A stretch of DNA of 64,000 nt from Paraniabella hibiscisoli (lineage in GTDB: Bacteria; Bacteroidota; Bacteroidia; Chitinophagales; Chitinophagaceae). Positions 20,894-31,165 of this stretch are shown one piece after another. A program made the translations under genes and the position numbers. Positions within the stretch are counted from its first letter, which is position 1, and each line of letters starts with the position of its first letter. The notes under the pieces are model-generated. The model saw only the letters and a list, made by a program, of their open reading frames with translations, was not told where the DNA came from and searched no databases. Where the stretch lies: assembly GCF_022512515.1 (NCBI RefSeq), contig NZ_JAKWBK010000001.1, positions 4,154,001 through 4,218,000 on the forward strand, given 5' to 3'.

Positions 20894-21340
20894 ATGAAAA
20901 TGAATAAATGGTCAGCAGTACTATTCACTTTGGTGGTTACCACATTTATCGCTTGTATAAAGCCACGGGTGGAGTTGGATGACACTGTATGGGGCGATAA
21001 GGCTTATATAACCTCAGCTGTATTATTCAGATATGATACTGTTAGAAACCAGATGGGCTATGATCAGCCTGTTACCGGTTATCAAAACGTAGCAGTTGCC
21101 ACTAACACCAATCTGGTTAGCCGCGAAAATGCAACTTTAACAATCGTGGCGGTCAGAGGCACTAATATAAAGCAAATAGGTATAAGGTTTTCGCATTTTG
21201 CTAAATTGATCGAACCGTTAAACGGAGCTCCCCAGGCAGGTACGGTCAGTGATTTTTCGCAGGGCCCATATAAGTATCGCCTTACTTCTGCCGACGGTAC
21301 GGTTAGAGAATGGACCTTGAATATTTCAGTGGCGCCATAA
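20894..21340 (+). CDS. Small DUF5018-like lipoprotein of the SusCD operon
   Basis: This 148-residue intact protein has a lipoprotein signal (LFTLVVTTFIACIKP). The C-terminal half ends with the pattern PYKYRLTSADGTVREWTLNISV, which resembles the beta-sandwich DUF5018 repeat found on SusCD-locus lipoproteins. It lies 31 bp after SusD and is followed by a terminator, so it probably closes the operon. A similar module forms the N-terminus of the PCMD protein at 24030. Its function is unknown; a surface accessory binding protein is likely. Confidence 0.6.
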   Translation: MKMNKWSAVLFTLVVTTFIACIKPRVELDDTVWGDKAYITSAVLFRYDTVRNQMGYDQPVTGYQNVAVATNTNLVSRENATLTIVAVRGTNIKQIGIRFSHFAKLIEPLNGAPQAGTVSDFSQGPYKYRLTSADGTVREWTLNISVAP

Positions 21341-21358
21341 TATATCAGCTTAAATAGT

Positions 21359-21390
21359 AAAGGTCATCCATAGCAGATGACCTTTATTTT
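21359..21390. terminator. Terminator after the SusCD operon, shared with a convergent gene
   Basis: A perfect 10-bp stem (AAAGGTCATC with GATGACCTTT) with a 7-base loop is followed by ATTTT. It separates the SusC-SusD-lipoprotein operon from the convergent metallophosphoesterase, whose stop lies at 21389. Confidence 0.8.
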
Positions 21391-22426
21391 ATAAAAATGT
21401 AGCATAACGTATATCAGGAGCTGATGAAATACGATCCTTATATTTTTTAAAACTTCGCCTGCCAATGTAAGGAACAATATTATCTTCCTTTAGCTGCAGG
21501 TCATCAATTTTATAGCCAAGTTCCGATGGAGACTTTCCCTGCCATTTGCTTTTTTTTCCTTCAATAGAAATTATTCTCTTCCCCGGGTTTATGGTCAGCC
21601 TGGTAAATAAGGCTTCCTGGTAGGGAAAAGTATAAGCTATCCAGGGATGAGTTTCATGAATCGACTTTGAATAGCTTTCATGTTTGTATGGATCGCCAGC
21701 CCAAAAATAAGAAGCAGAATTGATATGAATATAGTTGACGTTATCTACCAGGTATGCTCCGTCTATATGCGTATGACCATTGATAGCGAGAAGGATCTTA
21801 TCGCTAAATTGACCAAGCACTCCCTGCAAAACATCGGCATTGTCGATAGCGATCGGGCCAGCCAGAGGTTGATGCGAAACTACAATAACCGGCTCCTTCG
21901 TTTCTGAGAGTTGGTCCTTTAACCAGCTTACTTGCTGCTTGCCGATATAGGAAGGGTATCCTGATTTATGTATTGGAGATCCTTTTTCATTACCATCAAG
22001 AATAATGAACCGTATTCCCCGGACGCTTTTCGAATAATAGCGGTCAGGCATTCCCCACATGCTCATCGTTTGCTGTTGTGTAAACCCTCCATCAGTATCG
22101 TGATTACCCAGAACATGCAATGATTGGGCGTGCGCCTTATTGAACTGGCTTATTATATCCCGGTTAGCTTCTTTGGGAACAGCAAAGTCTCCCATTTGTA
22201 ATAAGGCGTCAGGTTTAAAACGACGTGCAGCATCCAGAAATGCCGAAAGCCTTGCGGGGGCGTCATGCATAATATCCTGGTGCAGATCGGTTATAACTGC
22301 TACCTCAATTTTATCCGTTAACAGATCGCTCAGGTGAACCGGCATGCTCAGTGCAATTCCTGCCTTCATAGATGACTCAAGAAATTGCCTCCGGTTAATA
22401 TGGGAATCTTTTTTACTATTTTTCAT
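21389..22426 (-). CDS. Second exported calcineurin-like metallophosphoesterase
   Basis: This is an intact ~345-residue protein with a Tat-type signal (INRRQFLESSMKAGIAL). Motifs occur in order: ITDLHQD, QMGDF, GNHDTDG, VVSHQP and NGHTHIDG. It is distinct from the copy at 8241, with a longer C-terminal tail. ATG at 22426 is chosen; the frame opens slightly earlier. It is convergent with the SusCD operon. Family knowledge gives a dinuclear-metal phosphoesterase in the periplasm. Its proximity suggests action on the material imported by the SusCD pair, but it has its own promoter. Confidence 0.85.
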   Translation of the reverse strand: MKNSKKDSHINRRQFLESSMKAGIALSMPVHLSDLLTDKIEVAVITDLHQDIMHDAPARLSAFLDAARRFKPDALLQMGDFAVPKEANRDIISQFNKAHAQSLHVLGNHDTDGGFTQQQTMSMWGMPDRYYSKSVRGIRFIILDGNEKGSPIHKSGYPSYIGKQQVSWLKDQLSETKEPVIVVSHQPLAGPIAIDNADVLQGVLGQFSDKILLAINGHTHIDGAYLVDNVNYIHINSASYFWAGDPYKHESYSKSIHETHPWIAYTFPYQEALFTRLTINPGKRIISIEGKKSKWQGKSPSELGYKIDDLQLKEDNIVPYIGRRSFKKYKDRISSAPDIRYATFL

Positions 22427-22847
22427 TTTTCGAATTTTACAAACCAATGTGGGTAACCCGGTAAGGTCAATACAGGTATTCCAAAAGATAGCAACACCTT
22501 AATTTTTTGAAAAATGCTTTTCAATCCGTACACACTATTCCTGGGTTTTCCTGCCGGTTATATTGCATATCCCGGAACAATAGCTTAACCTTTAGCTGCT
22601 CAATAAGGTTTAGATACCTGCTCAAAATATTGTTTTAATGTTTGATGAAGGTTGAAAGACCGATCAAAAATGGAATTGCCCGTCAAGTTAAGATAATTTC
22701 TTTTAAAGAACTATTATTTCTTATAGAGAAACTTATAAGCAGGTTTTTAAAAATTCGGGATGCCGGATAGAGAATGGTAAAGCGGTAGTTTCAATATTAT
22801 TGTTTGGGGTGCAATGCGGGCTTTAATATTGGATTTGTCAAATTATC
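22427..22847. other. Intergenic stretch without recognisable genes
   Basis: About 420 bp separate the metallophosphoesterase start from the DUF4421-like stop. I see no conserved ORF, RNA gene or strong hairpin. The metallophosphoesterase promoter should lie near its right edge. Confidence 0.5.
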
Positions 22848-23916
22848 CTATCTGGACTTTAAAAGCTTTTGCTGGAGTTGATCGATCTTCTGATCTGAGC
22901 GGAGCATTAGACTTCTCAAAATGGCGGGCGCCTGAATCCTGTAGCCAATGGTTATATGACCCATCACACGGTCGTCGGTACTGATCAGGGAAGTGTGGGC
23001 CTGCCTGAAGCTGCTACCCGTTGCTCTGGCATAAATACCTCCGAAGAACCGTTCGCCGTTATAACCCATGCCAATTGTACCGTCTAAACGGATCACCCCG
23101 TTTCGTTGATACCCTCTGGTTGAACCGGTTTGCGACCGATTTTCGATGGTACTAAAAACGATCCCCCTGCCAGGGTAAGCCCACCTGAAACATAGAATGT
23201 CTTCTTATGTACCCAGCTAAAATAATAGCCGGGCCCCAACAATAATTCAAGGTTGCGTGCTTTTTGCGTTTGTCTTCCCGGAGCAAGGGGGAGCGATCAT
23301 CACTAATAGAATAACGGTAATTGAACATGGGAATGAAGCTTCCGGCGCTTAAAAGTTGCCGCTCTGTTTGCGCTATAACTGCATTAGGGGAAAAACGATT
23401 ATTGAAACTGTACGCAGTAGATCCGTAAAACTGTTTGAAAATAAGCTCTGGAAACTGTATATAGGGCATGCCGCTACGCCAGGAAGGATGGTAGTCTGCC
23501 GTATTTTCTAAATAGTAACCTTTAGTGCGACTGTAAAAAGCCGATTGTTGCCAATGCTTCCGGTTTAAGTTCATGCCTATACTCCTTAGTTTTGAGGAAC
23601 CTTTAGTGTAATCGCTGTTTTTTTCCTGCAGGAGTGGTGGCGCAATACTGAAACCAAAAGAAAGGTATCGGTAGCTGAAATTAAACCTGGTGGTTAGTTT
23701 TGCATTGGGCCGAAGCATAATTTTGCCAGATCCGCTATTCACCGAAAGTGCCTCAATATCATCACTTATATTAACCTTAAATGTCACAAGGCTGTCAAAG
23801 TGCTGTATGGGATCGGCCACATGTAGCGACCCTGCCTCCGTTACCTGGCTAAACAGTGGCTTTATATAAAATAACAAAATAGCAGTAAACAAAATGCTAG
23901 GCGTGGTAAGCTTCAT
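22848..23916 (-). CDS. DUF4421-like outer-membrane beta-barrel protein, one frame break
   Basis: The signal peptide (LFTAILLFYIKPLFSQ) is followed by an envelope barrel-type sequence rich in alternating aromatics (FNFSYRYLSFGFSIAPPLLQ, YIQFPELIFKQFYGSTAYSFNN). It resembles DUF4421 proteins of Bacteroidota. The frame breaks around 23100-23150. The final ~80 residues (MGYNGERFFGGIYARATGSSF...) are in another frame and end at 22848. Total length is ~355 residues. Function is unknown; no obvious link to the adjacent phosphonate cluster. Confidence 0.6.
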
Positions 23917-23949
23917 GAAACTAAACTATGAAAAACAGCGGATTTTATT

Positions 23950-23957
23950 TAAATTTG
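23950..23957 (+). promoter_or_regulatory. Candidate -7 promoter element for the PCMD gene
   Basis: TAAATTTG fits TAnnTTTG and lies ~73 bp before the PCMD start codon in the divergent gap. No matching -33 TTG was found. Confidence 0.3.
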
Positions 23958-24029
23958 TAATGACTCTAAACCTTTAAATCGAAGCAGCCGGTCTTCCAAT
24001 CTCTTATAATTAGTGAGACCGGTATTCTT

Positions 24030-25120
24030 ATGAAAAATTATAAAATTATCTTCCGATACTATTTATGCCTTTGGGGACGGCATTTACATTAATGGTGTCA
24101 TCCGTGTCATCATGCATCAGGCAAGCTCCTTTAAATCCCGAGGCTGATATTGAAGTATTTGAATTAAGCAATGGAGATATGACTGGTAAAACGGTGATTG
24201 ACCAGGTTAACCGGAAAATTCAGTTGTATTTGACACATGATGCTTTTAACAGAGGTGTTGCTCCGGTTATTACCGTTTCTGCCGGGGCTCATATTAGACC
24301 CGCTTCAGGAGATTCGATTCGTCCCCAAGATGGAGCTGTTGTTTATACGGTTGTTTCACAAAATGGGGCTAACTCAAAGCAGTATGTTGTAGAACTGGTT
24401 AACGTAGGAAACTGGAATTTTAACTTTGAAAACTGGGGACTGCAGGCGGAAGATGGGTATGAATTCCCTCTCGAAGCGGATGGGGTTGAAATATGGACTT
24501 CAGGAAACCCTGGTGTTGCATTTGCAGGTGTCGCAAAACAACCAGATGCGTACCCAACACGCTCAACAACTGAAGCTTATAGCGGTAGCAAGTCAGCCGA
24601 GTTGGTGACCATCAAAGGCACGCTGCTTTCTGAATTTGTGGGTGCTTATATATTTTCAGGATCCCTGTTCCTGGGTACGTTCAACGCTTCACAGGCTTTG
24701 GCTAATCCTTTAAAAGCCACTGAATTTGGTCAGCCCTACATCGGTCTGCCTAAAAGTTTTAAAGGGTACTATAAATATTTGCCAGGACCCGTTTTTCAGG
24801 ATGAACATAAAAACCCGGTACCTGGCAGAACAGATGAGTGTGCTGTTTATGCAGTGTTGTTCGAAGGCCCCGAACGCCTCAATGCAACCAATATACATAC
24901 ATCAGACAAAGTAATCGCGATGGCTGCACTGACCGATGGAACGGCGAAAGCCAATTATACCGGTTTCAATATCCCATTTGTTTTTAAGAATGGAAAGGAG
25001 GTCTCTTCTAAAAACCTCATGATGGCCATTGTTGCTTCATCCAGTAAGGAGGGTGATTATTATCGCGGTGCCATAGGAAGCAGGCTGCTTCTGGATAGTT
25101 TGGTTATCATTCCTCAATAA
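24030..25120 (+). CDS. PCMD-domain surface lipoprotein
   Basis: An ATG at 24030 opens a lipoprotein signal that becomes continuous if one T is restored near 24055 (LLGTAFTLMVSSVSSC). Residues ~30-115 form a DUF5018-like module (IEVFELSNGDMTGKTVIDQV...VVSQNGANSKQYVVEL). The rest, with TEAYSGSKSAELVT, KGYYKYLPGP and DSLVIIPQ, matches the putative carbohydrate metabolism domain (PCMD, PF13201). PCMD proteins are found in Bacteroidota surface loci next to outer-membrane barrels, as here. Its binding target is unknown. Confidence 0.75.
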
Positions 25121-25128
25121 ATCATTAC

Positions 25129-25870
25129 ATGCGTCAAACATCAGTTTACATTTTAATTATATGCTTGTTGTGGAGTAGAAAACTGCATGCGCAGCAACAC
25201 ACAACAGCTAACTGGGAGCATCGGGTGCACATAGGATATAATATTGGTGGCTCAACGCCCATTCCGTTGCCCAGCAATATCCGGAAAATCGAAAGCTATT
25301 CGCCGGGTTTCTCGCCATCGGTTGGGTATGAAATTATAAGAAAGCCAAACGAAAAATGGAGTGTAGGTGCCGGACTGCGTGTGGAAATAAAAGGAATGAA
25401 AATAAAAGATAGTGTACAATATTTCCATACCCTGATTTCTATGAACGACGCTGAATTTGAAGGTGATTTTACCGGTTTGAATGAAACAGTTTCCAAAAAT
25501 ATGTACATTTCTCTGCCTGTTTTTTTGTCATTTAATGCTGGTAGCGGCTGGCATTTGAAAGGCGGATTGTATACCGGATATCTGCTCAGGCCTTATTTCA
25601 GAGGCACAGTTAGTGATGGCTATATTAGGAAAGGCAACTCTCTGGGAGAAAAGGTTGAAGTAGACAGGGCGATCTTTAATTTTGACAAAGAGCTGAACAA
25701 GTGGGATTGGGGTATTTTCGCAGGTGGCGAAAAAAATAGATCGTTATGTTGTGGCAGGTGATTTGCAATGGGGTATTCCATCCATATTTCCCGCATCTTT
25801 CAGGGGAGTGAATTTTAAAATGAAAAATGTCTTTTTTACACTTGGAGTGAAACGCCAATTGTTTAAATGA
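25129..25870 (+). CDS. PorT-like outer-membrane beta-barrel protein, frame-broken near the C-terminus
   Basis: A signal peptide (VYILIICLLWSRKLHAQ) precedes repeated amphipathic strands such as HIGYNIGGSTPIPLP, SVGYEIIRKPNEKWSVGAGLRVEI and WHLKGGLYTGYLLRP. This is the pattern of PF13568 outer-membrane barrels. Near 25735 the frame changes. The alternative reading (KKIDRYVVAGDLQWGIPSIF...FFTLGVKRQLFK) gives a proper last strand and stop at 25870. It begins 8 bp after the PCMD gene, so the two probably form an operon. Confidence 0.7.
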
Positions 25871-25904
25871 CGAAAACTATCAAGGGGTCAATCAGAAAAA
25901 GAAT

Positions 25905-26516
25905 ATGAAAATATCAAGAGCTCTTATTGCATGCATGAGTATGATCATTGCAGCTTCTTCCTGTAACTCTTCTGCTGATAAAAAATCTACAGCAGGGGAA
26001 GATAGCCTGGTCGTGCTGAGCCGTCACGCAGAGGCAGATACGCCATCGGTAATTACTGTTAAGGATACTGTTCCTTCAAAAGATTCGGTAGCAATAAGGG
26101 TTGCAGACCAGTTAGGAAAAGTGCTTGTTAAAAAGGACCTGGCTTTACTTAATAGTGATGATCGCAAATTTACTTATACTGCAATAGATTTAAATGGCGA
26201 TAACAAAAATGAAATATTTGTAGCTATGAAAGGAAGCTATTTTTGCGGTAACGCCGGTTGTACAGTTTACCTGTTGAACAACCATGCTGAAAAAATCAAC
26301 TCTTTCACAATCGTAAATGGTCCAATCATTATCGGCCCCGGGAAAACTAAGGGGTGGAACGACCTGATCATTCCCAGTGGAGGTAAGACTTACAGGGTGA
26401 AATTCAACGGCAATGCGTATCCTTCCAATCCTTCTTTGCAACCTGAATATAACGAAACCGCTACAGCATTATCACCGCTTGTTTTGGCCGATACGCTGCC
26501 GGTACATATTTTTTAA
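25905..26516 (+). CDS. Lipoprotein of unknown function
   Basis: This is an intact 203-residue frame with a lipoprotein signal (SMIIAASSCNSS), then a low-complexity Ser/Thr/Asp linker. The folded part contains YTAIDLNGDNKNEIFVAMKGSYFCGNAGCTVYLLN, a calcium-loop-like DxNxDxxxE segment followed by a Cys pair. Similar short lipoproteins occur widely in Bacteroidota without assigned function. It ends 11 bp from the convergent MscS gene. Confidence 0.6.
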   Translation: MKISRALIACMSMIIAASSCNSSADKKSTAGEDSLVVLSRHAEADTPSVITVKDTVPSKDSVAIRVADQLGKVLVKKDLALLNSDDRKFTYTAIDLNGDNKNEIFVAMKGSYFCGNAGCTVYLLNNHAEKINSFTIVNGPIIIGPGKTKGWNDLIIPSGGKTYRVKFNGNAYPSNPSLQPEYNETATALSPLVLADTLPVHIF

Positions 26517-26527
26517 ATAATGTCTTC

Positions 26528-29030
26528 TTATTTCTGGTTACTTTCTGAGTGGTGAGGTGGTTGCTTTTTGATATCATTGGGATCCGAATGAATGTAAACG
26601 TCCTGTTGTGGAAATGGTATGGTAATGTTGTGAGCTTTAAAATGGGTGTCGATCAATATAAGGATGTCGCTCTTGATCTTCGATGATTCGCTGATCTGCT
26701 TTGCCCAAAGAAATAGCTGGAAGTCAACAGAGCTGCTGCTAAACTCTTTAACGAGTACCGATGGAGCAGGATGGGAGGCAATTCTGGTGTCGGTGTCTAC
26801 GAGCTCCAGCAATAATGTACGCACTTTAGCCAGGTCAGTGCCGTAGGCAACGGAGATGTTTAATTCTATTCTTCTCGTATCGTCATTCAAGGTCCAATTT
26901 ACCAGGTGTTCGTTCAGTAAGTCGCCATTAGGTATAATAATTTCAGCGCCGTCATAAGTGGTCATAATACTACTTCTGAAGCCGATCGATTTCATTACAC
27001 CACTTCGACCTCTTATTTCTACCATATCGCCCACATTAACGGGTTTTTCAAATGAAATGATCAACCCGCTGATAAGGTTGTTGATAAGGGTTTGAAGACC
27101 GAATCCTATACCCACGCTGAGCGCGCCCACTATAATGGTAATTCTGTCCAGCGGTATGCCGGCGGCAGCAAAAGCCAGGAACAGACCAATGCTGACGATA
27201 GATATACGAATGAGCAATAGCCAGCTTCCTACGCCTTTAATGCGGTTACCCGACGAATCATGCTTATCAGATGCGAAAAATGAAACTACCTGTGATACGA
27301 GTGAAGCAATGATCAGGATGCCAAAAAACAATACGATATTTTCAATGGTAAATGAGTAGGCTCCTACGGAGCGGGGTGTTTCAAGAAAGTTTTTTACCGG
27401 GTTGGTGATTTTGTTGAAAGCATAAAAATTTCTTCCCAAAAGTATTGTCCAGCCGATAATCAAGAGAATCTTAAATATATTAGGTATATGGCTGCCTACC
27501 CGGTCGAAGTTGACATAGAAAAGGCTTCTTTCGGGCGTTTTATAGAGCTCATTGGCATACAATAATCCTTCATTGATGAGCCGGATAGTCCAGGCGAAGA
27601 GAACTCCCGTTATAATATTGAATATGCCTGTGGTAAGTAGCATTTTGGAGAGGTTATATCTGCCATAAATATTAGCCAGCGCAGATGCAAGTTCCAGTAT
27701 GACTGCTATTCCTATGAAATAGATAATCCATTTTTCCTTTAGCTCCCTGTTCCTGCCCGTAACAAAAAATATCAGGAAAGTCAGGAATGCAATTAAAGAA
27801 ACTAACAGCATGACCCATCGTTCCGGCCTTGAGGCCTGGAGAACCAGGTTAATACCAGAAACAATCAGAAAGAACATAAAAACCGCAAGCCAGAATGTCA
27901 TCCAGTACCGGGTAATGAAGCCCCGGAATATGAACGTTAAGGCAGTGGCCGAGCATAGCCATATTATAAGGTTGAAAACAAAGGGCGGTTCCGGAAATAT
28001 AAACTGGAATATGCTGATCACTATCAACATGGCAGACAATGCCGGGTATCGAAACACCAGCTGGCCTGACATATTCTGCACCAGGCGCCCGTCTTCAACC
28101 AGCTTTACCCGTAATCCTCTTAAAAACCAATAGGACAGGATGGTCAGAATAAAAAGCAGGATGAGTTTGCCCATGTTATTGCCTACGTAAAAATAAAGTG
28201 CAAGACTTCCTTTTAATACCGAGAAGCGAAGCACTTCTTTAAATGATCTTTGAAATTTTATGGAATCTCCAAGGTTGGAGAAATCTCTTTGAAAGGTTGT
28301 TGCAGACAATGCTGCCTGATAGTTCTCTATATTATCTGAAGCTGCCGAAAACTCGTTCACCATTTCATTGACCACCCGCTGAATAGTTTTTACATTCTCT
28401 ATGGCTTTTTTACGATACTGTCTGCGGGAGCAATAGCCCTGGCGGCTATAATGAGTTCAGAAAAATATTGAGTGGCGTGAACTGAATCAGTAGGGGCTAT
28501 AAATAGCGAACTGTCAGTAGCAAAAGAATCAATCCTGTTTCTGAAATTGAGTAGTTGCTTTGTATAAGTATCCAGTTGTGTTTTTCGCTGCAAAAGTCTT
28601 TTGTGCAATTCGTTAATGAGGATCCTGGAGGTAGCAAGGTTGCGATAAACCTGTGCACTACCGGCATTCACAAATATGCCGTCGACGCTGATTTTGTACC
28701 AATCAAGTATTTGTGCTAATTCCCGGGAAAGCCCTGCCGTGTCAACCCCGTTTTTTACAAAATCCCTTGCATTAAAAGTTTCCTTTTTAATTGCTTCCAG
28801 TATCTCCTGCCTCCTGGTAGACGACAGGTCCTGCCTGAATTCCAGGGCCGATTCCAGGATCTCCTTTTCTGCAAATCTTCGTGCCTTTTCCACTATAGAA
28901 TTGCTGTCTTGAAATACACTGCTATTTCCTAATGAACTCGTATCCTGAGCTTTGGCGCAAAAAAGCTACCTGCAAAAAGAATTAAAAATAGCGGGGCATA
29001 TAATGGCTTAGAATAACGGTTCAGGGGCAT
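26528..29030 (-). CDS. Large MscS-family mechanosensitive channel, two frame breaks
   Basis: The stitched protein is ~834 residues. It has a signal peptide (PLFLILFAGSFF), a helical periplasmic N-terminal domain (~20-230) and about eleven hydrophobic segments. The MscS pore and beta domain follow: GIPLDRITIIVGALSVGIGFGLQTLINNLISGLII and FEKPVNVGDMVEIRGRSGVMKSIGFRSSIM. Breaks lie near 28960 and 28408, both A/T homopolymers; one base more at the latter restores IVKKAIENVKTIQRVVNEM. It resembles DUF3772/KefA-type large MscS channels. It releases solutes on hypo-osmotic shock from the inner membrane. No functional tie to its neighbours is evident. Confidence 0.88.
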
Positions 29031-29245
29031 TTTTTTCAGTTGAGTGAAATAGTCGTAATTGTTGCGACCATAAATGTAGGCTGAGGAATTATAAGTAACA
29101 AAAATACCGTCCAAATATGAAATTTGATAGAAGGGGCTTAACGGTAATCGGAAAAATTATTTATGGGTGAAGCCTTGGGGGCTGTTGTTTGAGCATAAAA
29201 TTTTGTACTTTTATAACTCTTCATAACTTCTAAACCACCCCTGTA

Positions 29246-30081
29246 ATGAAAAAGTTTGTACTACTCACAGCCCACCTGTTGATTATCGTTTTTTCTCTTT
29301 TTCTCAAAATGCACAGAAACCTCAAAGTGACCTGATCTTAAAGATCAATGGTGATGAACTTCAGGGAAAAGTATTAGAAATTAATGATGATGAGGTAAAG
29401 TTTGCATATCAGGGTGAGACGCTGGCCTATAAAATAAAAAAGCAGGATATTTTGAAGATTGTGTATGCCAGTGGCCGTGTAGAGTTCTTTAACAAAGCTC
29501 CGTTGTCAACGGATAAGGCGTCCAGGGACCAACAAGGAGGGACAGGAATTCAGGATCATCACAACAAAGTGGCCATTTTGCCTTTTGCATACATAAAAAA
29601 CAGCCAATCGGCCGGCGATGTTATGAGTTTAAAACCTCAAAATGATACGTACATGCTGCTAAGTAAACATGCAGGTGGCTTAACTATCATTGATCCCAGG
29701 ACAACAAATGCCTTGCTGGCAAAAGCTGGTATTAATCGTGCAAACATGTCGGGATATACCATGGAAGAGTTATGCAATATACTCAGTGTAGAATTTATTG
29801 TAGATGGGACTATAACACAAAACCTGTCATCTAATACAACCAATGTCTCCTATAATAGCTCCAGCAAAAATGACAAAAATGACGCTAAACGTAGTACATA
29901 TGAAACTACAAATGCTGTTAACAGGACAAATTATGAAACTTCTGTAGCTATAAACATTTATACCGATAAAAATAACGCTCTCTTTACAGAAGAGCGAAAA
30001 GCCCTGTTCGTGCAAAATGAAGGAGATTATGATAGTCCGCTGCAATACCTGTTAAAAAGATGTCCATTGTACAAAAAATAG
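29246..30081 (+). CDS. Exported protein of unknown function, one frame break
   Basis: An ATG at 29246 starts a signal peptide; one T added near 29305 joins it to SQNAQKPQSDLILKINGDELQGKVLEINDDEVKFAYQGE. That first part (to ~residue 75) resembles a small beta domain seen in Bacteroidota exported proteins. It is followed by a module with VAILPFAYIKNSQSAGDVMSLK and TIIDPRTTNALLAKAGI, reminiscent of CsgG/TolB-N-like folds that parse nucleotide or peptide ligands (weak). Stitched length is ~279 residues. I do not recognise a specific family. Confidence 0.55.
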
Positions 30082-30265
30082 GTATTGCCATTAAAATCTG
30101 GCTTATAGAAAAGCGGTCTGTTTCCATAGTTTACTGGTTCCCTGCTTCTTTCGCTCTGCGGGCGTAAAGCGTAACAATTGTTGAAAGAAAAAGAGATGAT
30201 AAGCCCTGGAACCTGAGGATTATGCATAACTTCAGAACCCGCAACTGCACGCAACATGAATTTAT

Positions 30266-30547
30266 CTATACTTCCACCCACCAGATCTTCTGGTCTACCA
30301 GATCATGAGACTTAATGAATAAATGATTGATATCTCCCGGAGAGGCATACATAAAGGCTGAGTGATTGATTATTAGTTCCATTACATTGGTGTTCGCATT
30401 AATAGATATTATTTGGAAGGAGTGAATCTGATCGACGTTGTTTTCCTTAAATTCATTTTCTGGCATTCCATCACAAGGATACCTTGTAACAGTATTTCCC
30501 TCCCTTAATAACAATAACTGTTCTGAGTCGATTTTTTGCTTTGACAT
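30266..30547 (-). CDS. Small hypothetical protein (93 aa)
   Basis: ATG at 30547 (MSKQKIDSEQLLLLREGNTV) is chosen over an in-frame opening further upstream, because the upstream part is rich in rare and aromatic codons and lacks protein-like composition. The protein ends ...SHDLVDQKIWWVEV. It has no signal peptide or transmembrane segment. It is probably a cytoplasmic small protein of an accessory family; function unknown. Confidence 0.45.
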   Translation of the reverse strand: MSKQKIDSEQLLLLREGNTVTRYPCDGMPENEFKENNVDQIHSFQIISINANTNVMELIINHSAFMYASPGDINHLFIKSHDLVDQKIWWVEV

Positions 30548-30889
30548 ATGTTGGATTTTAGGGTGAAGGGGAAGGTGATTGAAATATAAAGATGGAGTAC
30601 AAAGAATATAAAGATACAATCTTTTGTATCGAATTAATACTTGTTGGCATTTGTAAACCTGAGCGATTATCCAATACGCAGTCATGAATTTTTCGTTCTG
30701 TTTGTTTCAATGTATGATAAGTCTTTGCAACTCTTTTCTTTAAATGAATTGATATAAGTCGATAGCTATGTAATGATCTTACATGTTGAAAATTAAATAT
30801 GTGAAACATGTAACTTTTTTACAAAAAGATGTAATGATTTGGAGGGCTCTTTTTAAGACCTTTGCAGTATTGGGTTATAAATTAATAAT

Positions 30890-31135
30890 ATGTTCTTTCA
30901 TTTTGGTATCATCGCACTTCGGTCTTTTCTGGTATCGAAAAATAATATCCCCAATCTTAAACGAGGAAGGAGAGCTGAAAATGACATTCAGTTTGAAGAA
31001 GCCATTAAGTGCTACGAAGAAGCCCTTATAGAATTAAACAGGTTCCGATATTATAAAAACTTGAAAAGGGAGATTGCTCAGAAAGTAAAGCTGCTGTATA
31101 CGGTTGTTAACTATAATAGAAATGTTGGCACCTGA
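30890..31135 (+). CDS. Small hypothetical protein with a TPR-like helix pair
   Basis: This frame encodes ~81 residues with a charged helical middle (FEEAIKCYEEALIELNRFRYYKNLKREIAQKV), which looks like one TPR-type helix pair. The N-terminus is hydrophobic. A longer opening at 30783 in another frame exists. It may be a remnant of a larger TPR protein. It precedes the histidine kinase by 30 bp on the same strand. Confidence 0.3.
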   Translation: MFFHFGIIALRSFLVSKNNIPNLKRGRRAENDIQFEEAIKCYEEALIELNRFRYYKNLKREIAQKVKLLYTVVNYNRNVGT

Positions 31136-31165
31136 GCCGGTGCTCAAATCCATTAAATTAATGAC

